Assembly (NCBI GenBank): GCA_001314625.1
Contig: LJSH01000005.1
Location: forward strand, 120,285-184,284
Reading direction: 5' to 3'
Length of the DNA stretch: 64,000 bases
From: Oceanicaulis sp. HLUCCA04
GTDB taxonomy: Bacteria; Pseudomonadota; Alphaproteobacteria; Caulobacterales; Maricaulaceae
This document shows positions 29,583 to 38,538 of the stretch, in pieces. Made by a program: the position numbers and the translations under genes. Position 1 is the stretch's first letter. Each line of letters opens with the position of its first letter. The notes below the pieces were generated by a model, which worked only from the letters and a program-made list of their open reading frames with translations, made no database searches and was not told where the DNA came from.

Positions 29583-30317
29583 ATGACATCCATCATCATT
29601 CTTTTTGCGGTGCTCGTGACCGCGTGCCTGTCAGCGGTGTTCGGCATGGCTGGCGGATTGATCCTGATGGGGGTGCTGGCTGCACTCCTGCCGGTGCCCG
29701 CTGCCATGGTGGTGCATGGTGCGGTGCAGAGCGTCTCCAATGGCTGGCGGGCCGTATTGCTGCGCCGCTACATATTGTGGAAGGCCATAGGCTGGTATCT
29801 GCTGGGCTCCGGCGCAGTGGCGCTGGCCCTGCTGAGCGTTACCATCATCCTGCCGCGCCCCTGGCTGTTCATCGTGCTCGGCCTCGTGCCGCTGATTGTC
29901 TGGGTGCCAAAATCGGTGTTCGCGCTCGACGCCACAAAGCCCGTTCAGGGCATTGCCTGCGGGATCAGCGTGACCGGGCTGAACGTGATTGCGGGCGTGT
30001 CCGGCCCGCTGCTCGATACGTTTTTCCAGAATATCGAGGCTGACCGTCGCGCCATCGTGGCCACGAAAGCCGCAACACAGGTCGCCGCCCACGGGGTGAA
30101 GATCGCCTATTATATCGCCCCTGCGCTGGCCGCAGGCGAGGGCGGACCATTCTGGCTGATCGCGCTGGCGCTACCCCTGTCAGTTCTGGGCACCACACTT
30201 GGTGCAAGAATTCTCGACCGGATGAGTGATGAGGTCTTCCGCCGCTGGACGAAACGGCTGGTGACGCTGATCGGCGCGTATTATTTCATCAGCGGCGTGT
30301 GGATGGTGATGGGGTGA
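29583..30317 (+). CDS. TauE/SafE-family sulfite or organosulfonate exporter
   Basis: A 244-aa membrane protein with about seven or eight hydrophobic helices and the repeated TauE/SafE signature: LSAVFGMAGGLILMGVLAALLP near the N-terminus and VIAGVSGPLLDTFF in the second half. These proteins move sulfite, sulfoacetate or other anions across the inner membrane. No sulfur genes lie nearby to indicate the substrate. The 29583 ATG gives a clean start in the first helix; 29550 is an in-frame alternative. Confidence 0.85.
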   Translation: MTSIIILFAVLVTACLSAVFGMAGGLILMGVLAALLPVPAAMVVHGAVQSVSNGWRAVLLRRYILWKAIGWYLLGSGAVALALLSVTIILPRPWLFIVLGLVPLIVWVPKSVFALDATKPVQGIACGISVTGLNVIAGVSGPLLDTFFQNIEADRRAIVATKAATQVAAHGVKIAYYIAPALAAGEGGPFWLIALALPLSVLGTTLGARILDRMSDEVFRRWTKRLVTLIGAYYFISGVWMVMG

Positions 30318-30338
30318 GCGCCCTCGTGCTTTCCAGTT

Positions 30339-30435
30339 GTCATCACCCGCTTCGTGCGGGTGACCCATGCCTGCAACGAACGCACGAGCTCTCGCCTCTC
30401 CGGCATGGGTGGCCCGGATAAACCGGGCCATGACA
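30339..30435 (-). repeat. Repeat family A, copy 2 (inverted)
   Basis: Begins TGTCATCACCCGC and ends GGGCCATGACA; read on the minus strand it matches the copy at 13951-14056. The same parts are found: CCCGGATAAACCGGG arm, ACCCATGCC/GGCATGGGT outer pairing, CACCCGCTTCGTGCGGGTG arm. It fills most of the TauE-mutL gap. Confidence 0.7.
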
Positions 30436-30496
30436 GAATTCGGAAACCTGCCCCCCTCCCTTGACCGCCTGTCCCGCAAACCCGACTTTCGCGCCC

Positions 30497-32341
30497 ATGG
30501 CCATTATCCGGCGACTCACCCCTGAAACCGTCAACCGCATCGCCGCTGGCGAGGTGGTCGAGCGTCCGGCCTCGGCGCTCAAAGAGCTGGTGGAAAATGC
30601 GCTCGATGCCGGTGCAACGCGCATTGATGTGCGCGCGGAAAGCGGCGGTCTGACCCGCCTGATCGTCGAAGATGACGGCCATGGCATGGACCGGGAGAGC
30701 CTTGCGCTTGCCGTCGAACGTCATGCCACCTCCAAGCTGCCGGTCGGCGCGGACGGGGAAGATGATCTCCTGAACATCGCCTCGATGGGCTTCCGGGGCG
30801 AGGCGTTGCCCTCCATCGGCTCGGTGGCGCGGCTGTCCATTACCACGCAGGATGCGTCGGGGGCGTGCTGGTCGCTGGAGGTGGAGGGCGGCAAGACGGG
30901 CGAGCCCCGTCCGGCACCGCCGCTGGGGCGCACCGGCACGCGTATCGAGGTGCGTGACCTCTTCTACGCCACGCCGGCGCGCCTGAAATTCCTCAAAAGC
31001 GAACGCGCCGAGAGCATGGCGATTGCCGACGTGATGAAGCGTCTGGCGCTGGCGCGCGCAGATGTCGGTTTCTTCGTTACGCTCGACGGCCGCTCGCGCC
31101 TGGCCTTGCAGGCACCCGGTATGGTGGACATTGCCGAAGCGCGCCGCGTGCGGCTGGCTGCGCTGCTGGACCGCGATTTTGCGGAGAATGCCCTGGCTAT
31201 CGACAGTGTGCGTGAAGGGATCTCCGTGACCGGTTGGGCGAGCCTTCCCACCTATAACCGGGGCACCAACCAGCACCAATTTCTCTTCGTGAATGGACGT
31301 CCCGTGCGTGACCGGCTGCTCGTCGGGGCGGTGCGCGGTGCCTATCAGGATTTCCTTGCCCGCGACCGGCATCCGGTGGTGGCGCTCTATGTCGATCTGC
31401 CGACCGACGAGGTGGATGTGAACGTCCACCCGGCCAAGGCCGAGGTGCGCTTTCGCGATGCGGGTCTGGTGCGCGGGCTGATCGTTGGCGCGCTGCGCCA
31501 TGCGCTGGCTGCTGCGGGTCACCGCGCCTCGACCAGTGTCGCTGCGCAGACGCTGGGGCGCTTGCAGCCGCAGACCGCGCCGACCGGCTCGCTCTGGCCG
31601 CCCTCACGCAGCGAATACGGCGCGCGGGTATCACCGGCCTATGAAGCCTCTCTGGCCGAGCGCGCCGTGCCGGAGTTTGATACCGGAAATGCACAGCGGG
31701 AGCCCTCGGCGCTCGCCATGGGTGCCCGCGTGGAGACCGAACCGGCGCGCGAGCTGGAAGATTTTCCGCTGGGGGCGGCACGCGCGCAGCTGCACGGGAC
31801 CTATGTGATCGCCCAGACCAGTGACGGCCTCGTGATCGTTGATCAGCACGCCGCCCATGAGCGCCTTGTCTATGAACGCATGAAGGCGGCTCTGGCCTCC
31901 ACCGGCGTCGCCCGGCAGGCATTGCTGGTGCCTGAAATCGTCGAGATGGATGAAAGCGAGGCGCGCCGCGTGCTCGACCGGGCAGACGAGCTGGCCGAGC
32001 TTGGCCTTGTTATCGAACCCTTCGGCCCGGGCGCTCTGGCTGTGAGGGAAACGCCCGCCCTCCTCAAACGCCTTGATGTGCAGGGCCTGATCCGTGATCT
32101 CGCTGATGAGCTCGCAGAGTATGACGAAGCACTGTCGCTAAAAGAAAAGCTGGAAGAGGTGGTCGGCACGATGGCGTGCCATGGCTCGGTGCGGGCGGGG
32201 CGGCGTCTCAATGGCGAAGAGATGAACGCGCTCCTGCGCGAAATGGAGGCCACGCCCCATTCAGGCCAGTGCAATCATGGCCGGCCCACTTATGTGGAGC
32301 TCAAACTTTCCGATATCGAACGGCTGTTCGGGCGGAAGTAA
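30497..32341 (+). CDS. mutL: DNA mismatch repair protein MutL
   Basis: A 614-aa MutL. The N-terminal GHKL ATPase is intact: [33 protein letters not shown] and [12 protein letters not shown]. The C-terminal part carries the endonuclease motif [12 protein letters not shown], plus the [10 protein letters not shown] and CNHGRPT metal-site segments, so this MutL should nick DNA itself, as expected where MutH is absent. The linker (about 340-420) is variable. A start at 30461 is open but lacks conserved sequence. A family-A repeat lies just upstream. Confidence 0.96.
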   Translation: MAIIRRLTPETVNRIAAGEVVERPASALKELVENALDAGATRIDVRAESGGLTRLIVEDDGHGMDRESLALAVERHATSKLPVGADGEDDLLNIASMGFRGEALPSIGSVARLSITTQDASGACWSLEVEGGKTGEPRPAPPLGRTGTRIEVRDLFYATPARLKFLKSERAESMAIADVMKRLALARADVGFFVTLDGRSRLALQAPGMVDIAEARRVRLAALLDRDFAENALAIDSVREGISVTGWASLPTYNRGTNQHQFLFVNGRPVRDRLLVGAVRGAYQDFLARDRHPVVALYVDLPTDEVDVNVHPAKAEVRFRDAGLVRGLIVGALRHALAAAGHRASTSVAAQTLGRLQPQTAPTGSLWPPSRSEYGARVSPAYEASLAERAVPEFDTGNAQREPSALAMGARVETEPARELEDFPLGAARAQLHGTYVIAQTSDGLVIVDQHAAHERLVYERMKAALASTGVARQALLVPEIVEMDESEARRVLDRADELAELGLVIEPFGPGALAVRETPALLKRLDVQGLIRDLADELAEYDEALSLKEKLEEVVGTMACHGSVRAGRRLNGEEMNALLREMEATPHSGQCNHGRPTYVELKLSDIERLFGRK

Positions 32342-32369
32342 GCGAGCCGTTCGCATGGTCTCTCTTTTG

Positions 32370-32478
32370 TCGTTCGTCATTCCGGGCGGAGCGCATTAGC
32401 GCGCAGACCCGGAACCCAGCTTTTTCTGGAATGAGATTCTGGGTTCCGGATAACGCCTGACGGCGTTTCCGGAATGAT
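32370..32478. repeat. GTCATTCCGG-type palindromic repeat
   Basis: GTCATTCCGG...at the left and CCGGAATGATG at the right are inverted ends of an about 105-bp unit, with inner ACCCGGAACCCAG / CTGGGTTCCGG pairing and a CGCCTGACGGCG arm. It lies between the converging mutL and rsmD genes and resembles families A and B in design but not in sequence. Confidence 0.55.
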
Positions 32479-32498
32479 GAAAGGGAGGGGAAGCGCCG

Positions 32499-33059
32499 CT
32501 ATCCCCGCCGCAGATACACCACTCTGGCTGCGCCGTGTTCGCCTTCATCAAGGCGCTCCCAGCCGGGCGTATCGGGCATTTCGTCAATGCCCACTTCCAG
32601 CACCGCGATAGCTTCGGGGCTGAGCCAGCCGCCCTCAATCAGGCCGACAAGCGCCCGCTCGCCGAGGCCCTTGCCATAGGGCGGGTCCAGGAAGACCAGA
32701 TCGAAGGGTGCGCCCAGACCGGCGGGTTTGGGGCCCATGGCGGCGGCGTCGCGCCGGTAGATGGAGGTTGTGCCGGACAGCTGCAGCGTTTCGACATTTT
32801 CCCGCAGTGCGCCGCGCGCGCCGGTATCGGTCTCGACAAACAGGCAGAACGCCGCGCCCCGGCTCATCGCTTCAAAGCCGAGCGCGCCCGATCCGGCAAA
32901 CAGGTCCAGCACCCGCTTGCCTTCAATACCGTCAGACCAGCTGGCATGGGCGAGCTTGTTGAAAATGCTTTCGCGGGTGCGTCCGGCGGTGGGGCGGGTC
33001 CTGGTGCCCTTGGGCGCGGCCAGCGCGCGGCCCTTATGGCTTCCGGCGATGATGCGCAT
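32499..33059 (-). CDS. rsmD: 16S rRNA (guanine(966)-N2)-methyltransferase
   Basis: A 186-aa Rossmann-fold methyltransferase. It begins MRIIAGSHKGRALAAPKG, then RPTAGRTRESIFNKL, the SAM motif VLDLFAGSGALGFEAMSRGA and the catalytic LDPPYGKG, all diagnostic for RsmD. It modifies G966 of 16S rRNA. Its first 26 bases overlap the end of rluB on the same strand, so the two rRNA-modifying genes are co-transcribed. Confidence 0.95.
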   Translation of the reverse strand: MRIIAGSHKGRALAAPKGTRTRPTAGRTRESIFNKLAHASWSDGIEGKRVLDLFAGSGALGFEAMSRGAAFCLFVETDTGARGALRENVETLQLSGTTSIYRRDAAAMGPKPAGLGAPFDLVFLDPPYGKGLGERALVGLIEGGWLSPEAIAVLEVGIDEMPDTPGWERLDEGEHGAARVVYLRRG

Positions 33060-34041
33060 CGGGCTTCCGGGTCTTGTTGTCAGGGCGTTTTCCGGGGGCA
33101 GATTTGCCGCGCGGCGCACCGGGCGATGGCCGTGCCGGCCCCTTGCCAGCCGGTGCTGGCGGACGCGGGCGTTCGGATTTTGAGACCGCCTTGCCGGTCA
33201 TGTCGGCTTCGCGTGCGCCTTCCTTCATTGGATAGCCATCGCCATCGAGCGGGTAGAGCTTGCCGAGCTGTTCACGCAGGACCGAGCGGCGGATTTCCTC
33301 AGTCTTGCCTCTTTCCAGTGCGCCCAGCTGGAACGGGCCATAGGCGGTGCGCAGGAGCCGGTTCACCGTGAGGCCGACCGCGGACAAGACTTTTCTGATC
33401 TCGCGGTTCTTGCCCTCTTTCAGGCCGACCGTCATCCAGGTGTTGGAGCCGGTGCGCCGGTCCACCACCACCTCCACGGGGCCGTATTTCACGCCCTCGA
33501 CGGTGATACCGTTTTTGAGCTTCTCGATATCGGCTTCGGTAATCTCGCCATAGGCACGCACGCGGTAGCGCCTTGTCCACCCGGTCGAGGGCAGTTCCAG
33601 CACGCGCGCCAGCTCGCCATCATTGGTCAGGAGAAGCAGGCCTTCAGACGTCAGGTCCAGCCGCCCGATGGAAATAACCCGGCCCATCTCCTTTGGCAGG
33701 GACTGGAACACCGTCTCGCGCCCTTGCGGGTCGGCATGGGTGGTCACCAGCCCGTCAGGCTTGTGGTGGCGCCAGAGGCGCGTCGGCGGGCGTTCGGCAA
33801 TGGGTTTGCCATCAACGCGTACATCATCGCCGGGGCCGACCTTGACCGCGGGCGTGCGCAATATCTTGCCGTTCAGGCTCACCCGTCCATCCTCGATCAT
33901 GCGCTCGGCTTCGCGCCGCGAGGCAACGCCCGCATGGGCGAGCACCTTGGCGATGCGTTCGCCATCATCGTCGGATTTGGGGGCAGGGGGTCTGGCCAAG
34001 GCTTGCGGGCGCTCCGGTGAAGGCTTAAGCGGCTCATCCAT
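33034..34041 (-). CDS. rluB: 23S rRNA pseudouridine synthase, RluB-like
   Basis: A 335-aa protein with an S4 RNA-binding domain (ERIAKVLAHAGVASRREAERMI, about 23-65) and an RsuA/RluB-type synthase domain. The catalytic aspartate is in GRLDLTSEGLLLLTNDG, followed by KNREIRKVLSAVGL. A long basic Pro/Arg/Lys tail follows residue 280. It probably makes pseudouridine 2605 in 23S rRNA; RluB is preferred over RsuA or RluF by length and motif. Its ATG (34041-34039) overlaps the tadA ATG on the other strand. Confidence 0.88.
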   Translation of the reverse strand: MDEPLKPSPERPQALARPPAPKSDDDGERIAKVLAHAGVASRREAERMIEDGRVSLNGKILRTPAVKVGPGDDVRVDGKPIAERPPTRLWRHHKPDGLVTTHADPQGRETVFQSLPKEMGRVISIGRLDLTSEGLLLLTNDGELARVLELPSTGWTRRYRVRAYGEITEADIEKLKNGITVEGVKYGPVEVVVDRRTGSNTWMTVGLKEGKNREIRKVLSAVGLTVNRLLRTAYGPFQLGALERGKTEEIRRSVLREQLGKLYPLDGDGYPMKEGAREADMTGKAVSKSERPRPPAPAGKGPARPSPGAPRGKSAPGKRPDNKTRKPDAHHRRKP

Positions 34042-34504
34042 GAGCGATAGCCGCGACATACGCTTTATGGAACTAGCCTTGGGTGAGGCGCAAGCCGCTG
34101 CCACTGCAGGCGAGGCACCCATTGGCGCGATTATCGTCGATCCGGCGACCGATCAGGTCATCGCGGCAGCCCACAACATGCCCATAGCGCGCCATGATCC
34201 CAGCGCCCATGCGGAAATCCTTGCCTTGCGCCTGGCTGGCGAAAAACTGGGCAATTACCGGCTGACGGGGCTGGAAATGTTTGTCACGCTGGAGCCTTGC
34301 GCCATGTGCGCCGGCGCGATCAGCCATGCGCGTATTGGCCGTCTCGTGTATGGCGCATCAGACCCGAAGGGCGGCGCGATTGCGCACGGGCCCCGCTTTT
34401 TTGAACAACCCATCTGCCACTGGCGCCCGGATGTGACCGGCGGCGTGATGGCAGACGAGAGCGCCGCGCTTCTGAAAGCGTTTTTCAAGGCACGGCGGGG
34501 GTAG
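34040..34504 (+). CDS. tadA: tRNA-specific adenosine deaminase
   Basis: A 154-aa zinc deaminase that converts A34 to inosine in tRNA-Arg. HAEILALR holds the zinc histidine and the catalytic glutamate, and TLEPCAMCAGA the two zinc cysteines; the downstream ARIGRLVYGASDPKGGA is typical of TadA. The start codon shares bases 34040-34041 with the opposing rluB start, so each gene's ribosome binding region lies in the other's coding sequence. No strong Shine-Dalgarno is visible; a later ATG at 34067 would delete a conserved helix. Confidence 0.94.
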   Translation: MSDSRDIRFMELALGEAQAAATAGEAPIGAIIVDPATDQVIAAAHNMPIARHDPSAHAEILALRLAGEKLGNYRLTGLEMFVTLEPCAMCAGAISHARIGRLVYGASDPKGGAIAHGPRFFEQPICHWRPDVTGGVMADESAALLKAFFKARRG

Positions 34505-34549
34505 GGTTGCCTTTGGCGGCGTTTCAGCGCGCCTGAGCAGGCAGCGTAT

Positions 34550-34860
34550 ATCTGGCACGTTGCAACCGGGGTCCCGGCCCCCGAGCCGGGATCCATGCGT
34601 GTCCCCGACGTCAGTCGGGGTCCTGAAATGACTGGGCACCGGCTTCCGACGGTGAAACGCGCGACAGCATGGAAATGTTCAGGGCGTTGAAAACATGGAT
34701 CCCGGGTCAAGCCCGGGACCCCGGTTTTTCGAACTGCTCAGAGTCTTCCGGCCCCGTCAGGGGCCGCAAGGCCGACCGGCCGCCCGCGACTTTTCGCGGA
34801 ACATCGCAGCGCGGCCTGTCCCCGCGTGGGCGCGGAATGCGCTGCGCAACTAAAAATCGC
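34550..34860. repeat. Cluster of GGATCC-type and mosaic hairpin repeats
   Basis: The 357-bp gap between the converging tadA and M23 genes has no gene. It holds GGTCCCGGCCCCCGAGCCGGGATCC, CCCCGACGTCAGTCGGGG, CACCGGCTTCCGACGGTG and GGATCCCGGGTCAAGCCCGGGACC (34699-34722), then GGCCCCGTCAGGGGCC and the segment 34764-34807 that matches parts of 7036-7114 in rearranged order. Confidence 0.6.
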
Positions 34861-34861
34861 C

Positions 34862-35776
34862 TCAGTAAGGCTCCGGGTAGTCCCCGTCCGGGTCATCGCC
34901 GCGCACCAGCCGCTCGAACGACTCGATCAGCGAGGTATAGGGCGGCACGGGCGTCAAGCGGATCTGATCGCCGATCAGGACGCTCTGGCGGATTTCAAAA
35001 TGCAGATGGAAGGTGGTGGGCGTCTCGCCGTAATGGTTCCAGATTACCCCGATGCGCTCTCCGCGTGCGACCGCATCGCCGGTTTCCACATCGAGGTGCG
35101 CCGGGTCGAGATGCAGATACAGATAGCTGGTGCCATCATCGGCTAGAAGGGTGACGGTGTGGCTGGAAATGCCACTGATCACGCCGCTATCGGCGGCCAC
35201 GGCCCAGAAGCGGTCTTCATCGCCATAGGGGCTGCGCGGGCAGCGCGGCGGGCGGATGTCCTGCCCCTGATGGCCGGTGCCGCCGGGGCACATCGGCGTT
35301 GACCAGCCGCGCGTCTCGCAGAAATTGTCAAACCACGGATAGTCGTAATTCTCCTCCGCACACTGGTTCCAGGGCGGGCTGGCATGAATGCCGCCCGGCC
35401 GCCAGAGCTGGGTGTTGGCAAAGGCGCGCGGCACCTCGACGGGAAAGCGCATGTCTGTTGAATAGATTGTGGCTCCGGCAACACCGCTGCCCGAGCCTTC
35501 GGGCAATTCGCCGGCCGGTGTGTAGTGGGGCTCATCGCCCAACCAGTCTTCCAGAACGGCCGGCTCAGGCTCCGGTTCAGGCTCAGGCTCGGGCTCTGGT
35601 TCCGGTTCGGCCTCGGTTTCAGGCACTTCGGGCTCTTCCGGCTCCAGTGTTTCGGTTTCTTCAACCGGCTCAGGCGGTTCGGGCATTTCGCTGGTGCCTG
35701 ACGGCCAGAATACGGCGGCAATGAAGGCTCCCCCGCCAATGATGGCGGCGAGTGTATAGTCGCGCGCGACGCTCAT
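34862..35776 (-). CDS. M23-family peptidase with Glu-Pro spacer
   Basis: A 304-aa envelope protein with an N-terminal membrane helix (about 8-25), a strongly acidic spacer with an uninterrupted Glu-Pro run (about 57-72), and a C-terminal LytM-like domain. The zinc motifs are present as GHQGQDIRP (HxxxD) and FHLHFEI (HxH), with YLYLHLDP between them, so it should be an active peptidoglycan endopeptidase. The spacer probably lets the domain reach the cell wall. Its start overlaps the upstream gene's stop by four bases. Confidence 0.85.
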   Translation of the reverse strand: MSVARDYTLAAIIGGGAFIAAVFWPSGTSEMPEPPEPVEETETLEPEEPEVPETEAEPEPEPEPEPEPEPEPAVLEDWLGDEPHYTPAGELPEGSGSGVAGATIYSTDMRFPVEVPRAFANTQLWRPGGIHASPPWNQCAEENYDYPWFDNFCETRGWSTPMCPGGTGHQGQDIRPPRCPRSPYGDEDRFWAVAADSGVISGISSHTVTLLADDGTSYLYLHLDPAHLDVETGDAVARGERIGVIWNHYGETPTTFHLHFEIRQSVLIGDQIRLTPVPPYTSLIESFERLVRGDDPDGDYPEPY

Positions 35777-36693
35777 CGCGGCCTCCGCTGATTATTGCCG
35801 GGCGGCAGGCCTTCGGGCGAACCGCCTGCTACGACAAGCCGGCTGGCAAATGCGCGGATCGTGCTCTCATCGCGGCATTCGGCGTTTTCGTCAGGGTTGG
35901 AACAGGCCAGCAGCAAGGTGTATGCCGCGCCATAGCGGTTGAAGCTGAGCTCCTGTCCGTACTCGGTGCGCGAGACGAGCTGGCCCTGGCTGTCGGTCAT
36001 GTCCATATACTGGCCCGCCACTGCCGCGCTGCTCTCGACGGCATGAACGATCCGCGTGCCGGTGATCTGATACATGATCCCGCGCCGGTGAAAGCTGGCG
36101 CTGTAGAAATAGTCCGAGGCGAAAAACATCATCCCGCCCTGACCGCCGCCTTCTTCCTCACCGCGCGTGCTTGTGGGTTCGGTTTCCAGTGGCAGAAGGA
36201 CGGGCAGCCTTGGCCGGGCCAGCTCGGAGGGCGGTGTGTTGCGGAAGGGCGGCACGCGGGCAACCTGCTGCTGCGACGGCGCGGTTGTGGCAGGAAAGTC
36301 CTGATTGGCGCGGGCGATGTCGCGGCGCATGTCGGTAGCGGCCGCGCTCCAGTCGATCGGGCTGACCGGGCGGCCTTGCGCATCGGTTTCAGGCTCCGGG
36401 GTCTGGTTGTCCGCATCTGGTGCCGGCTGGCCGGTCTGTTCGCGTTGGGCCAGCGCCTCGCGCAGGGCTTCGGGATTTATCTGGGCCGTTTCGGGTGCGC
36501 GCTGGACCTGCCAGGCTTCCATCGCCTGCAGGGCGCGTTCGCGCGTCAGCGCCTGCTCGCGCACGGCAGCAGGCTCGGCGGTGTCCTGAGGCTGTGCCTG
36601 CTGGGCATCAGAGAAGCCGTAGGAGGCTGCCGTCAGCAGAGCGGCGGCACACCCTGCGGTCAAAACCTGCAAGCGGTAGGCGCGTTGCCCCAT
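35773..36693 (-). CDS. Secreted protein of unknown function, coupled to the M23 peptidase
   Basis: A 306-aa protein with a signal peptide (about 1-30, cleavage near SDAQQA), a Gln/Ala/Pro-rich disordered stretch to about residue 175, and a compact C-terminal domain (about 185-290: MMFFASDYFYSASF, MYQITGTRIVHAVES, TLLLACS). Two cysteines occur in the last domain. I do not recognise it. It overlaps the M23 gene by four bases, so the two are translationally coupled and may form a cell-wall remodelling unit (inference). Confidence 0.65.
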   Translation of the reverse strand: MGQRAYRLQVLTAGCAAALLTAASYGFSDAQQAQPQDTAEPAAVREQALTRERALQAMEAWQVQRAPETAQINPEALREALAQREQTGQPAPDADNQTPEPETDAQGRPVSPIDWSAAATDMRRDIARANQDFPATTAPSQQQVARVPPFRNTPPSELARPRLPVLLPLETEPTSTRGEEEGGGQGGMMFFASDYFYSASFHRRGIMYQITGTRIVHAVESSAAVAGQYMDMTDSQGQLVSRTEYGQELSFNRYGAAYTLLLACSNPDENAECRDESTIRAFASRLVVAGGSPEGLPPGNNQRRPR

Positions 36694-36841
36694 ATCCCCC
36701 TCCGGCGTTTGCCTGGCGCGATATTAGCACAAGGCCGGGTCGGGCGGCACACAAAATCTGATAGCCGGTGCGGGCGGGTCTGTTCGGTGATGTCCCGATG
36801 CAGTATATGCGGTGCAACATCAGCCAGCCGGGATCACCCCC

Positions 36842-37207
36842 ATGCAGCTCACCATGATGAAAGCCAAGCTTCACCGCGCCAGCGTGACGCAGGCCGATTT
36901 GCACTATGAAGGGTCGATCTCGATTGACTCTGATCTGCTGGACGCGTCCGGCATCCTGCCGAACGAGCAGGTCGATGTGCTCAACATCAATACCGGCGCG
37001 CGTTTCACCACCTATGCCATACCCGCGCCGCGCGGCTCAAAGATATTCGGCATTAATGGGGCGGCGGCACGGCTGGCTCAGGTGGGAGACCGCATCATCG
37101 TGGTCGCCTATGCCCAGATGGCTGCCGAGACCGCGCGCCAGTTCGTGCCGAACGTCGTCCTGCTGGACGAGAATAATCAGGTCATGGGCGCGCCCAAGGC
37201 CGCCTAG
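36842..37207 (+). CDS. panD: Aspartate 1-decarboxylase
   Basis: The 121-aa pyruvoyl enzyme makes beta-alanine for pantothenate and CoA. Self-cleavage occurs in [10 protein letters not shown], between Gly and Ser, and the [15 protein letters not shown] start and NVNTG-like [13 protein letters not shown] segment are typical. In-frame ATGs at 36854 and 36857 are possible starts; the last gives the canonical N-terminus. A strong terminator follows. Confidence 0.95.
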   Translation: MQLTMMKAKLHRASVTQADLHYEGSISIDSDLLDASGILPNEQVDVLNINTGARFTTYAIPAPRGSKIFGINGAAARLAQVGDRIIVVAYAQMAAETARQFVPNVVLLDENNQVMGAPKAA

Positions 37208-37224
37208 CGCTTGCGCTGCCACGC

Positions 37225-37260
37225 AAAAAAGCCCGCCGGTTTGCTCTGGCGGGCTTTTTT
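37225..37260. terminator. Bidirectional terminator between panD and cheZ
   Basis: AAAAAAGCCCGCC and GGCGGGCTTTTTT pair perfectly around a short loop, giving T-runs on both strands. Confidence 0.9.
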
Positions 37261-37279
37261 TGTCAGGCGTTGAGAGCGT

Positions 37280-37954
37280 TTAGTCGAACAGGGCGTCGAT
37301 AGCGTTCTGGTCAAGGTCAGACGCAATCATTTCGTCGACCATATCCTGCTTCACTTCCGGTCCGCCAATGGCCGGACCGTTCAGATGCAGCTTTTTCTTG
37401 CGATCGGCCTCGGCGATCTCGTCCTCGTCGGCTTCGGCATCGTGAACACCCATCGTCGCAGCAAAGCGGCTGACCCGCTTTTCAACATGACGGAGCGATT
37501 CCACGACCTTGGAGACGCGCTGGCCGGACAGGTCCTGGAACGAGCAGGCCTCGATGATGCGCATCATGGCCTCGTCTACCTGCGCCTTGTAGGCGGCGAC
37601 GTCATCGGGCCTGGTGCCAAGCAGTGTCTCGGCTTCCAGCATGATGGTTTCGGTCGCCCGTTCAGTGTCAGTGACAACCGCTTCCAGTTCCGCGCCGGCG
37701 GTGGGGATGCGCTGTTCCTTGATATCGTTCGGGCGCAGCTTGGAAATCTCGGTGCGCGTCCGGGCGATATAGTCGGCGATATAGACAAATTCCTGGTGGA
37801 TCGACTTGTCGAGCGATCCGAAGAAAAGCTGCATGGTGTCGGTCAGCTGCTGCGCAAGAGCGAGCACCTCCATCACCTGGCCGTCTTTCAGGTCTTTCGC
37901 CTTCAGATTGGCGAGCGACTCGCGCACGCGCGCGGCAACTTCAGGGGCGGGCAT
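37280..37954 (-). CDS. cheZ: CheZ-family protein phosphatase
   Basis: A 224-aa mostly helical protein whose centre carries the CheZ signature ACSFQDLSGQRVSKVVESL; the glutamine in this helix directs dephosphorylation of CheY-P. The C-terminal end (DLDQNAIDALFD) resembles the CheY-binding tail. AGGAGGGA upstream on the minus strand fixes the start. It lies 51 bp downstream of a cheY gene on the same strand, so the pair probably makes a self-contained signal and off-switch. Confidence 0.88.
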   Translation of the reverse strand: MPAPEVAARVRESLANLKAKDLKDGQVMEVLALAQQLTDTMQLFFGSLDKSIHQEFVYIADYIARTRTEISKLRPNDIKEQRIPTAGAELEAVVTDTERATETIMLEAETLLGTRPDDVAAYKAQVDEAMMRIIEACSFQDLSGQRVSKVVESLRHVEKRVSRFAATMGVHDAEADEDEIAEADRKKKLHLNGPAIGGPEVKQDMVDEMIASDLDQNAIDALFD

Positions 37955-38005
37955 CGTGTCCCTCCTTCGTCATGAGAATCAAAGACGTCTGGTTTGAGAC
38001 GCGGA

Positions 38006-38392
38006 TCAGAAATCCCCGATCACCGCGGCCATCTTGGCCTTCAGCGTTCCGGCATTGAACGGCTTCACGATGTAATTGTTCACACCGGCCTTTTTCGCCG
38101 CGATCACGTTTTCCGTCTTGGATTCTGCGGTGACCATGATGAAGGGGACCGATTTGGTCGTTTCATCGGCACGCACGCGCTGAAGCAGCTCGTAGCCGGT
38201 CATCGGCTCCATGTTCCAGTCAGAAATGACGAGGCCGTATTTCTGCTTCTTCATTTTCTCGAACGCTTCGGTGCCGTCAGAGGCTTCATCGACATTTTCG
38301 AAGCCGATCTGCGTGAGAAGGTTCCGGATGATCCGGACCATCGTCTTGTAGTCGTCTACCACCAGTATCGGCATTGTCATCTCGACAGCCAT
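38006..38392 (-). CDS. cheY: CheY-like response regulator
   Basis: A 128-aa single-domain receiver. Acidic pocket DD at 13-14, phospho-acceptor Asp58 in VISDWNM, the Thr in MVTAES and the Lys in YIVKPF are all present. There is no output domain, so it should act by protein contact, for instance at the flagellar motor. GGAGGTG on the minus strand favours 38392 over the later ATG at 38380. cheZ follows; no receptor or cheA lies in the window. Confidence 0.92.
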   Translation of the reverse strand: MAVEMTMPILVVDDYKTMVRIIRNLLTQIGFENVDEASDGTEAFEKMKKQKYGLVISDWNMEPMTGYELLQRVRADETTKSVPFIMVTAESKTENVIAAKKAGVNNYIVKPFNAGTLKAKMAAVIGDF

Positions 38393-38538
38393 ACCCACAC
38401 CTCCATCCACACTAAAAATTGCCATCCCGTTGACCGGATGGAGCAGGCGGGTCTTCCCGCTCGTTTCTCCCCCGGCTGAACTCAGGCTAGACAAGTGCAG
38501 TCAAAATTCGGTTAAACACCCGGCAGTAGCGCGCCGAA

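Noticed and set aside
35752-36909. Open plus-strand frame of about 385 codons
   Set aside because: Antisense to the secreted protein gene at 35773-36693 and running into panD in another frame; composition is Arg/Gly/Ala/Cys-rich, as expected for a shadow frame.
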